This document shows, one piece after another, positions 14,601 through 22,400 of a stretch of DNA of 26,469 nucleotides. The notes below the pieces were generated by a model, which saw only the letters and a program-made list of their open reading frames with translations, was not told where the DNA came from and did not search any database. Source of the DNA: a virus; IMG/VR virus record IMGVR_UViG_3300030108_003207, positions 1-26,469 of that record, one strand, 5' to 3'. Each line of letters starts with the position of its first letter. Within the stretch, counting starts at the first letter, position 1. A program made the translations under genes and the position numbers.

Positions 14601-15924
14601 CACCACTATCACCAGTATTATTAGCAGAAAATAGTAAACCGCCAGAAGTATTATTGATTTTAATAAAGTTTAATTTATTAAAACCAGTATTGGCGGTAGA
14701 AGTTGTAAGTTCGTTATCTAATTCAAAATTTTCAACAGCATTTCCATCTGTGAAAATAAGTTTATTATTTTGTAGTTGTGTATTATCTACTCCTGCGGTG
14801 GCGATCGTGACGTGCCCGTTCGCGTCAACGTCGAAATCTTCTTGTGCAAAACTAGCCAATCCCTTCTGCTCTGTTGCTTCGGCAGCGAGATATCTCCACC
14901 CGCCAGAGTCACCGCTACTATGAGTAGGTGCACCTGCACCTGCAGCAATGCCAGTGATGGCTTGGTAAACTTTTGATGCGTTAGCAATGATGTCATATCT
15001 AACGTAAGTAGTACCTGCGTTATAGCTAGCATACTTACTACCCTCTGCAGCAGTAGCGATAGGCACATTTGTTGCACTTGTCAATCTACCATAGGCATCA
15101 ACAGTAAATTTAGTAGCGTTAACTGTAGCCGTACCAAAGGGTTCGCCATTTCCACCTGCACCAGATACAGATGTCAGGGATTCCGTATTATAGTTACCTG
15201 CTGTAACAGCAGTGGTAATCATATCGATGGTTGGGTTACCAGATATACCTGCACCTTCACTTACAGAAATTCTTGTGGCAGTTCCAGTAATAGTTCTAGT
15301 CGCTACAGTATTAGAAGCAGTTCTAGAGATCATACCAGTTGTGGTCAAACCTGCTAGAGCAATTAAGTCTAAATCATATGGTTGTGCAGATGTCCCTTCA
15401 TTAGTTCCGTCAAGACCATAATCAGCAAGAGTACCATTATTAGAAGTAGTGAAATCTTGTGCGTTTGTTATTCTACCTTTAGCATCAACAGTTACTTTAT
15501 TATAAGTTCCTGTAGGAGATGATGTACCATCATAATGTGGTAAAGTTGAAACAAGTGCTAATTCAGCAGATAGGTTTAAGTTAGTAGAACCATCAAATAC
15601 ACCAGAAGCAGTAACCTCGTTAGAGAGTTGGATTTGTCTAGATGAAGCAAGTCTAGACGCAGTAGATGAGTTACCAATAACAGTTGAAGTGATAGTACCT
15701 GCAGAGAAGTTACCATCAGCATCTCTTTGAACTAAAGTATTTGCAGTGTTAGATGTAGATTCTACAGGACGTTCGTACCTTAAAGTGTTCCATGCAGATA
15801 CACCATCACCGATCTTAAAACGACCTGTGTCAAGTTCTATACCCAACTCACCTTGTGCAAGAGTCGGGTTAGAGTTTGCCCATTCCTGTGCGCCCCCTCT
15901 TCTTAATTGAATTCTATTTGCCAT
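8668..15924 (-). CDS. 2,418-aa repeat-rich tail fibre-like protein
   Basis: A giant virion protein, probably a tail fibre or adsorption fibre. Residues 1-50 (NRIQLRRGGAQEWANSNPTL, GELGIELDTGRFKIGDG) match the N-terminal domain common in phage fibre proteins (Mtd_N-like, from memory) and likely anchor it to the tail. The rest is Thr/Asn/Ser/Gly-rich and built of repeats: GTLxVxGxTxI units, two copies of a block containing TTIDDPIIT...GGDTAPGS, paired ATSTAKNLNPA blocks, three 96-aa composite repeats, and about four 70-aa Gly-rich repeats near the C-terminus. Such repeats fit an elongated trimeric beta shaft. No C-terminal intramolecular chaperone is recognised. It is preceded by a terminator and a late promoter, so it probably begins a late operon that continues through gp13-gp16. 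Its place before gp13 corresponds to the fibre/fibritin region of T4. The receptor-binding role is inferred. Confidence 0.82.
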   Translation of the reverse strand: MANRIQLRRGGAQEWANSNPTLAQGELGIELDTGRFKIGDGVSAWNTLRYERPVESTSNTANTLVQRDADGNFSAGTITSTVIGNSSTASRLASSRQIQLSNEVTASGVFDGSTNLNLSAELALVSTLPHYDGTSSPTGTYNKVTVDAKGRITNAQDFTTSNNGTLADYGLDGTNEGTSAQPYDLDLIALAGLTTTGMISRTASNTVATRTITGTATRISVSEGAGISGNPTIDMITTAVTAGNYNTESLTSVSGAGGNGEPFGTATVNATKFTVDAYGRLTSATNVPIATAAEGSKYASYNAGTTYVRYDIIANASKVYQAITGIAAGAGAPTHSSGDSGGWRYLAAEATEQKGLASFAQEDFDVDANGHVTIATAGVDNTQLQNNKLIFTDGNAVENFELDNELTTSTANTGFNKLNFIKINNTSGGLLFSANNTGDSGAGEIDVNVRSYFSDPDITLDGSVAQTLDKTGDGNLTFQTTQNSSSARTLSILATNSGSGNSGVVVTAENTVTITASDAAGKVQVEDIYFQGDYIASSAATMILDPGDDRATSGKVQIMGDLQVDGTTTTINSTVTTIDDPIITLGGDTAPGSDDNKDRGVEFRYYDDQARLGFFGYDDSYTDLGGHVGGFTFLHNATNTSEVFSGTASGITAGNLKLTTNTNSTSNTTGDLVVAGGVGIGDDVNIGGLLDVDGTFRANSTSRFDDNIVFQGASKTLSLNNGSGTTKIQLHTTTGNIEVGGILTNTGAIDANSTLNVAGIVRFEDTDEPTVAQNGGTGLYEIQSNDYGSFRFDGGGYIEGDTVFNSDVFVNGVLNQRDSATESFGNRNYLNIRYKLRSGSSAAYTPSYASDNTSNLRIFGGAGIQTDLHIGDDLYVGKLNSGDTVKFEVLGESGNTTTQGTLTVEGQTNINDSLIINKASGSFHIQNGSAANKFTVDTDNGNTLIEGTLNVNGVTDIDADFAVRNGTTDKFFVASSTGNTNIEGTLTADGHTELNSTLNVDNNTTLGSQLTVTGNSEFNGTVDVDANFAVRSGTTDKMTVASASGNIATDGTLVVAGQTTINDSLIVQSDNEVVNINNGSGTTKFSIDTDNGNTNIIGTLTVGDATQINNTLGVSNVTTITRNTQQTLTGSYAADGAFRLTGGAAIGKNVAIGEGLRVYGGTELTGALDLNNSADISGALVTHDDVTITADNKMFKVQNGSAANKFTVDTDNGNTDIQGTLDVAGDLTAASDLIITGNLTVNGTTTTVNSTVTTIDDPIITVGGDTAPGSNDGKDRGVEFRYYDGSAKIGFFGFDRSSSQFQFLTSATNTSEVLSGTDGALRAGSLNLTGAGTSLDVDANANIDGTLTVDGQIISQVTSGAALVIPTTDKINNLNADLLDSMTTATAATASTIVNRDASGDFAANQITAASAAGAGAGFLGNASTADAWKTARVLTLDGVVNGSVSIDGSAAVTLTTTYDDADITALAAMSGTGYVVRTAANTYAQRTFSVTASSGITLTNADGVSGNTTINVASTASNSANNLVLRDASGDFAANIITAALVGNVTGNLVAATSTAKNLNPAADSTHDLGSNTVRWQHIYADDITFGGTGTGNVTGNLTGNLVATTSTAKNLNPASDSAFDLGTSSVRWQNVYADAANITAITGTLTGTVSSIANHDTDALSEGSTNLYFTNERVDDRVNALITASTGITKVYDDAAGTYTLSVTQADINTDNVTEGSTNLFTTATRTRTHFTYGVGIKLATADLAIDFTEFDTDNITEGSSNLYYTDERVDDRINALIVAGTGVTKVYDDASNTYTLSVTQADVNTDTVTEGSTNLFTTAVRTRTHFTYGTGIELSGSGELSVTQADINTGNITEGSNLFYTDERVDDRVNALIVAGTGITKVYDDTAGTYTLTVTQADISTDNVTEGSTNLFTTNTRTRSHFTYGTGIALSAGGELSVTQADINTDNVTEGSTNVFFTNTRSDARFDVKLAAADTDNLSEGSTNQYYTEARVQAKLDNAYEQLRAMLTNLATSTTLTLGLSGDPTPGAVVTTGVSVGGGGGFTGATAVATSGGTGSGLTVNTTVDADGNITAAAVNAGGSNYLITDTVTITNANAGKILTLNLATLSGGTGYTSATGVAVTGGDGSSATVDITASGGAITNVTVNNGGTDFTAGNTITIANANASGIKTLGSISAAGSGYSTGTAIATSSSGSGSSATLNITSVDASGGITGVAINDDGSGYAASEVLTITNANASGIATTGNVGAADASRTQGTYTIGTSDYITQADGANATFTIVVDSNGAATITVTDDGSGFIVNETVTVADAQLGGGGGAALTFDVTAIHGNSATVPVSAIHGNGATVNVATVATNATLTLTDITTMEVGATVTGATSGTTGVITALGTNQVTVDNVDGFFKKGEVVSANDVTTLTISSFS
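8960..9860 (-). repeat. About four tandem ~70-aa Gly/Ala/Thr-rich repeats
   Basis: The C-terminal part of the giant fibre contains about four successive units of roughly 210 bp. In three of them the unit runs GxGY...GTAxATxxxGSGSxATxN, then a glycine turn, then TITNANA. The last unit (TYTIGTSDYITQADGANATF) is a diverged copy and closely resembles a segment of the DUF4815 protein (about 21905-22130). Similarity is visible both in protein and in the GCACCACC-rich DNA. The repeats probably form a beta-roll-like stalk. Confidence 0.7.
9971..10950 (-). repeat. Three 288-bp composite tandem repeats (96 aa each) plus partial copies
   Basis: The segment EGSTNL recurs eight times with alternating spacing of about 130 and 158 bp, giving a 288-bp composite period. 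Each 96-aa unit holds TEGSTNLFTTATRTRTHFTY, a variable Gly/Leu stretch, EGS(S/T)NLYYTDERVDDR(I/V)NAL and KVYDD...YTLSVTQAD. One copy (about 10349) has lost a codon (EGSNL). Copies near 9971 and 10061 are partial. All lie in frame within the giant fibre gene. Confidence 0.8.
11950..14255 (-). repeat. Duplicated ~80-aa block separated by about 2 kb
   Basis: Two copies of a block with VTTIDDPIIT, GGDTAPGS, KDRGVEFRYYD, GFFG and ATNTSEV lie at about 13960-14255 and 11950-12230 within the giant fibre gene. Between them are diverged units of about 45 aa with NKFTVDTDNGNT and IEGTLNVNG. The similarity is clear in protein and visible in DNA (for example the stretch around GGGTCATCGATTGTTGT). Confidence 0.7.
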
Positions 15925-15961
15925 TTGTTACGACAACTCGATTAGATTATGCTTCGTTTAT

Positions 15962-15969
15962 TATTTATG
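15962..15969 (-). promoter_or_regulatory. Candidate T4-type late promoter CATAAATA for the giant fibre operon
   Basis: CATAAATA on the minus strand lies 37 nt before the ATG at 15924 and 2 nt after the terminator T-run. A start about 6-7 nt downstream gives a leader of about 30 nt. Its position directly after an intrinsic terminator makes it a convincing start of a separate late transcript covering the fibre and gp13-gp16. Confidence 0.65.
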
Positions 15970-15971
15970 CT

Positions 15972-15998
15972 AAAAAAAGAGGGGGACTGTGCCCCCTT
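15972..15998 (-). terminator. Rho-independent terminator after the 72-aa gene
   Basis: On the minus strand, AAGGGGG-CACAGT-CCCCCT is followed by CTTTTTTT. The stem is five G-C pairs (15981-15985 with 15992-15996), extended by one A-T pair and a wobble, with a 6-nt loop and a seven-T tract. It sits 5 nt after the stop codon at 16003. It should end the transcript carrying gp8, the DUF4815 gene and the two small genes. Confidence 0.9.
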
Positions 15999-16002
15999 CA
16001 AA

Positions 16003-16221
16003 TTATTCTGCTGCAACTGGATCGGGAGGAGTAGAAGCGGTCTCTTCCTCTTCCTTTGGATTGAAATACTCTAGTGTTTCAATAGCACCCAACAGTTTAA
16101 GTGCGGTCACCTCATTTTCTTTAATTTTAGCAGACAGTTGTTGATTTTCTTCAATCAACTTTTGATACCTCTCTTTAAATTGAGAATGCATCTCTTCTTG
16201 TGATACTTTTTCAACAGTCAT
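16003..16221 (-). CDS. 72-aa coiled-coil hypothetical protein
   Basis: A small acidic protein. Residues 8-50 are a continuous amphipathic helix (EEMHSQFKERYQKLIEENQQ, then LSAKIKENEVTALKLLGAIE) with heptad-like leucines and isoleucines, probably a coiled-coil oligomer. The tail (EEEETASTPPDPVAAE) is acidic and proline-containing, so probably disordered. The start overlaps the upstream stop in TAATG. A terminator follows the stop. Similar small helical proteins sit beside the tail genes in other cyanomyoviruses. It may be a tail-assembly chaperone or minor component, but nothing in the sequence proves it. Confidence 0.7.
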   Translation of the reverse strand: MTVEKVSQEEMHSQFKERYQKLIEENQQLSAKIKENEVTALKLLGAIETLEYFNPKEEEETASTPPDPVAAE

Positions 16222-16448
16222 TATGATGTTTGGTTTTGGACTAACGTTAGTAAGAGTGATTTTATTTCACCCATATCTGATTTTAACTCAGAAACTTCAT
16301 TTTGTAAAGTAGTAAATTCCTGTTTTTTTAATTCCTCTGCCTTATGTGCTTTCATATATTTCTGATAAACAGTTTGATCAGCACATTGTATGGAACCCCC
16401 ATTGGAATCCCTAAACCAGTTTGATTTGTCTTTTACAGGAACTTTCAT
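16221..16448 (-). CDS. 75-aa helical hypothetical protein
   Basis: A small protein with a Trp- and Asp-containing N-terminus (KDKSNWFRDSNGGSIQCADQ). A long helix follows (YQKYMKAHKAEELKKQEFTT, then LQNEVSELKSDMGEIKSLLL) with coiled-coil spacing in residues 40-70. It shares TAATG junctions with both the DUF4815 gene and the 72-aa gene, so all three are likely translated as a coupled set. It reads like a cyanophage conserved hypothetical found beside the large tail protein. Function is unknown; a partner or assembly factor of that tail protein is possible by context. Confidence 0.7.
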   Translation of the reverse strand: MKVPVKDKSNWFRDSNGGSIQCADQTVYQKYMKAHKAEELKKQEFTTLQNEVSELKSDMGEIKSLLLTLVQNQTS

Positions 16449-19400
16449 TATACAGCAAGAGCAATTGCTCTAAGATCTTTAATAATTGGCACTAATGCCT
16501 GATTAGGAGAAACAAACACTACCTTAATTTGATATTGATCGAAACTCAAACCAGATACTTCATACTCATAAGATCTATAAATCTCTCTTTCTGAAGTTGC
16601 AGGAATCTTAGATCCTGCAGATGGGAAGAAGTCAAATCCCAGTTGTTCTATAGGAACAGAAGATCCAACAGGACGCACTCTATATAGCACCTTAATCTCA
16701 CTGTTGGGTGGGCGATAACCCGCGAAATAAAGTTTGATAGAACCAGAAGGATTAGTTAAGGTTGCAGTTCTAGTAATGTAAACTGCATCGTGATCATCAC
16801 CAACTGATAATTTTGCAGTATTAGGATCTGCAGGATTATTCACACGATTAGATACTAAAGTAACTGACATTCTATCTGTATCAATAACAGGAGAAATTGT
16901 AGTCTTCTCAGTGGTCATTGTAAGATCCATTCTGAAGGACTTAGCACCGCTAAGTTCAGAAGATTCGTTGATTGCAGAACAAACTAATTGTGGTGAAATC
17001 AACTCATTATCTTGACTTAGAATAATATCAGAGAATACTCCATCATTTGCGAATGATGCTTGAGATAGAGTAGTTCCATCATTGATAGACGTACCACTAA
17101 TTGTATTGATTCTAGCAGTAACATCAGTCTTAGGAAGTAACATTCTCTCAATCTGAGGAACAAGAGTATTATATTGAATATTTTGAGTTGCAAAAATAGT
17201 CTGTCCGCCACCTAGAATACCCAATCTAGCAATAGAAGATGTAGAAATTTCATAGTAATCTAGAGTAACATTTCCAATTCCTGCATGAGTTTTGTTAATT
17301 TCTGTTAGAGGAATACCATCAAGGTTATAACATTCAACTACAGATTCATCTGCGTGAGATGTAGCAGTTGTGCCATCAAGACCACGTTCATGAGCAGTAA
17401 TAGTTTTATTATCACTAGAGATTGCACTATAAGATATAATTTCATTATTGATCTTAATGTAACCAACATTACTTGTGCCAATAGCACCACCATTGATAAT
17501 CTTATGGAATGCACCTGCATCACTTACAGCAATGCTAGTATCTGTAGCAGATATAGATGCAGTCAATGCAGTTTCAGAAACTTCAGATTTAGCACCTTCA
17601 ATAATCACATTGTTAGATGCACTGTGCATACAGTGATTACTATGATAAACACGAATCTTTCTTTGACCTGTGGAATATGTTGGTGTTCCTGTTGGATATG
17701 AAGGTTGGATTGCAGCAGTCTCAACAGCATCTCCACTGTATGTGATACTGCTAACTGTTGCAGTTTTTGTTGATAGTGAACCTGTAATAGTTTCTGACGA
17801 TGGAGTAAATGCAGAAGACACATATTTAAGTGTCAATGTATTTGTTCCAGTAGTCCAAGTTACAACTTCCGCAGTAGGAGCAGTAGAAGAATTACCTGTA
17901 ATTGTTTCACCGACTGTAAAGTCACCAGAAGCACCAGTAACAACCATAGTTGCTAATGTTTTGGAAGAGACAACACGGTTAGCAATTACTCCACCAGTGT
18001 TAGATCCTGCTGCCCAGTTACCACTAATATCATTAATAGTTAATTGAACACCACCTGCTGTTACAGTTCTTGCAGTAATCGTACCTTCTGCCAAAGTAGT
18101 CTTTTGATAGATACGAGAACCAACTGTGTATGGTAGTGTTGTTGAGTTGAGTGTAAGAACCAATTCTGGTTGGAATGTCTGAATAGCATCAGAACGAAGA
18201 TTTAACTTACCACCATTTCCTCTACCAAGTTCGGCATTATTCAATACAAGTTTAGTTTGTCCAGTATTACTGAATGATGCAGCGTTGATAATAAACTTAA
18301 GATCTTCATATTGATCTGCAGTCCATGTAGTCGCGTTCTGAGATTTGAATAGAACACCTGCATAAGGTTGTTCAGAAATTGTTCTATCACCTGTAATATC
18401 AATCTCACCCATTCTAGAGATCCAAATCTGATATGAGTTGGAGTCAGAAAGAAGAACAAAACAATGTTCTTGAGACTGAGGAATATATACGGGAGCATCA
18501 AATGTAAATCTAGTTGCAACTGCAGCAGATTCCGATAACTGAACTGAATCAGGTTCTAGAGTAACATCAGAGAAAGGTAGAATGGTTGTTGTAGGATAAC
18601 CATTTTCCATTGTTCTGATTTGCATAGAAACTGGAATATTTGAATCCTTCTTAAAGAAGTAAACATCAACAGAAGTAAGGAAACGACCACCTATTTCATC
18701 AACAATAAATGATTGTGCAAGAGGGTCATACCAACCAACCTGTCTAGTCTCAGTTCTAGTTGTTTGAATTGTTTGTTCTTGAGTTACAGTATCTTGAACT
18801 ACTTCTGCGTTACGAATTGCCAAGATATTTTCTTGAACTGTATTCAACGTACCTCTTGCTTCATAAGCGACCTGAGCAGAAGATTCAACTGCACCAGATA
18901 AACGTGAATCAGTTTCAGAAGTAGAAAGTCTTAAAGTTCTAGTTCCTGTTGCCCATCTTGGATTTGTATCTAGACCAGGATTAGGAATAAAGAACGATGC
19001 CTTCATCTTACCAAATCTATCAGAAATTAAACGACGATCTTTAACAACAGCACGAGCACCAGAAGTTCCAACTAATACTTCTTGAACTTGCATGTTGCCA
19101 TAGAAATCACCGATTGCTTGCTTAGAAAGTTCAGTAGTATCGATGTTCAAAAATGCAGTTGTAGATGCATATGAAGTAGGAAGTGTTGTATCATCATATG
19201 GATTAAATTTAAAGAAATCATCAGGAGCAGCAACTTTAAACTTACATCCACTGAGCTCACCAGTTACAGTCTCACCTATAACAAAAGGAGTTGAGTTTGT
19301 TCTACTATCAACTGTAGGATCTTTAATAATTTCAATAATTTTAGGAACCATATAATCTATAGTTGTTTTTCCATCAAAGAATGAATAGAAACGAGTTCTT

Positions 19401-22400
19401 GGTTTTAGACGAGCAACGTCAAGTTCAACGTTTCTAGAACGAATCCAAGGAATAGATGTGCTAGAAAGAATAGAATCACCCATAGATTGACGATCAATTC
19501 TAGGAATAACTTGAGTTCTAACACCTTCTCTTACTTGTTCTTCAGTTGTTCTAATTTTTTCAACTACATTAATACGACGCATACCACGACCACCCCATAC
19601 ATTAGGTCTAGGTGATCTACCAATATCTTCTTCTAACCAATGTTTGTTTTTAACTGTTTTTGATGATATGACTTTTTCACCAGTCCATGTGGTTTCCCAT
19701 GCTCCCCATTCAATAGGAGCAAAACCATTTTGATCAACATTAAGTTCAGATGATACCGCTTGGAAATCACCTTCAATCTGTTGAACTGCTGCAGGAAGTC
19801 TGTTAGTATCTAACCAATCATCAGAACCAGGTGTTAAAGTAATACGACCTATGTAAGTAAAAACGTTAAATGGGTTGATGTTTTCAACACGGGAAGCATA
19901 TGGTTGATTAATAATTGCTTCTTCAGTATATGGTAAGGTAATTAAAGGACCAGTTTGTTGAATGTTAGTTGATAAAGTTGTATTAATTACTAGAGGAACA
20001 TTAGTTGTATAATGAGAAGGACGAGCGTAACCTTGTCTGAAGTCAAGTGATGCAGAAAAATCTTCATGTCCTACATCAGACTTACTATGATCTCCAAAAT
20101 CATCAACTATAAATCCATTCTTCAAACGATTCTTACCACTAGCATCAAGAATTTGAGTATTAAATGTATCTGTCTCAAGCATATTGAGTGAAGTATAATA
20201 CTCAACCTGATCTAATCGACGTTCTAGACCACCAATGTCACGCATGGTGTAACGTTTATTATCAGATCTTACTATAACTGTATCTGCAAGTGGATCAAAA
20301 CCATATGGTTTATGAGATATGGTTGCTAGTAACATACCATCTTTTAAATCATCAGGTTCTTGAGGTCTTTCAGAAGATTTACCTTTAATAATTTGGAACT
20401 CACCATCAGGAGTTACGAATGCTTTATCAATTCTAGGTAGATACCAATCAAAATCACAACGGAAATTGCTGTTCAATTTTGGAATATCAAAGACTGTAGC
20501 ATTTGGAGTTCCAGATACATTGAATACTCTTGACTTGAAGTCAAATGTAGAACAGTTTACAAACGCAGGAGATGCTACCGTACCTGTTCCACTAAACAAG
20601 TTCTTAGCACCTGGTCTGAAGTCTAAGTAATCTGCAAGGAATTGGAATCCAAAGAAAGGAATGTCAGCGTAAGTTGTATCAAGATATGATTGACCACTGA
20701 AATAATCACCAGTTGCAGAATGACTGTAGTAATCAACAATAATTTTTAGTTTTCTAACAGGAGCAGCGACACCTTTCTTACGAACAATTTTTGAAATATC
20801 ATATATGAAACCTGTTTGATTTACTTCCATGAAGTAATTTTCGGTAACTACCTTTGAACCAACAATAACAGATCCTACACTATCATTAATAATTGCATTA
20901 ATAGCAATATTATTACTATCAAAACCATCAAGAATTTCACCTGCTTGGAACTGACCAGACAAGTAAACAACGTTAAGTTTTAAAGTTCCAGAACTGAAGG
21001 CAACTACTTTTGCTCTTGCTTTAGAAGTTCTACCTGTTACGATAGTTCCTGTAGCAAAGAAAGTGGGTTCTACCAAAGTTACACTTGGTATTACTGGATC
21101 ATTATCATCTAATGATTCATATACAGCATGTAATCTATAGCAGTCTACAAGACCAAGAGAAAGATCTCTATCTTGAATTCTTGTTCCATATAGATTTGAA
21201 TATGTTAAATTATAATTTTGCTTATCAAGATCTTTAATTGTCTTATTAACTTTAAGAACAAACATCTGATTACCAGATTTTGTTTTTCTAGTAGTAACGT
21301 TCTTAGAAATAGTTGCTGTTACTTTAATAGAAGTAATACTTGTTAAGTTCTCAATTTGTAATGTTGTTCTATCAGAAGAGGTAAACGTGGTATAACCAAT
21401 AGCACCAGAGTTGGTAGTATTGATAGTGATTTGATCACCTACAGGATGTGTAGCATTACTTCCTGCAAGAACTGTAAATGTATAGTTCTCATCACTGATT
21501 GCTTGGAACTGTTCGTTCTCAGGTAAGGTGATAGAGATAGAATTGGAAGCAACAGTTTGAGCATCAAATGTTCTTCTAACAATCATAGATTCATCAGAAA
21601 TACTCTTGATATACTTCTTAGGCATGTCGCTGAGAAGATCAGCATTTCCAATATCATTCAATGCAGTTCTAAGTCTTACTGCAGCGTTATATGTGTCTGC
21701 TGATGGAGCAGAAGAACCAACTGTTACATTTACAAGTTGTCTTCCATAATTAAAAATATTTGATGTGTTAGTAGTAGCGATTGCAGTTTGAGTTACACCA
21801 TCAACAGTAACAAATTCAGTAGAACTAAAGTATACTTGATCACCAGGTCTTAGATCTAAAGCAAAGTTTGATTGCAAACCTTCAATAGATGCACCAACTG
21901 TAGCAACATCAAATGTTAATGATGCACCTCCACCACCACCGAGTTTTGCATCGGTAACAGTGAATGTTTCATTTACAATATATCCAAAACCACCTTTAAC
22001 AATAGTAACTGTTGCAGCACCAGATCCATCAATTACAATGGAGAATGTTGCTCCTGTTCCATTTCCATCAGTAGTGTAGTCAGATGCACCTATGGTATAA
22101 GTTCCTGCAGTTCTAGACCCATCAGCACCACTGACAGTATCTGTAGTTGCAACATTACCTGCACTAGTGCTGTATGTAAAAGTTTCACCCTCAACAGGTA
22201 GAGCATCTTCTAAAATTGCATCACAAGTAAATTCAATATTATTTGTGCTTTCATCTCTAGCAACATACTGTCGAGTATCAGAATATTGATATTCATGCAT
22301 AGCAGCAATAGTATCAACATTCTCTCCATCAACAGTGACCATCTCACCTTCTACAAACGTACCTTCTACTTGATATACGATAAGAGTATCATCAGCACTG

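Noticed and set aside
8668-15924. Diversity-generating retroelement target in the Mtd_N-like fibre
   Set aside because: No reverse transcriptase or template repeat is present in the window, and I see no C-type lectin variable region at the C-terminus.
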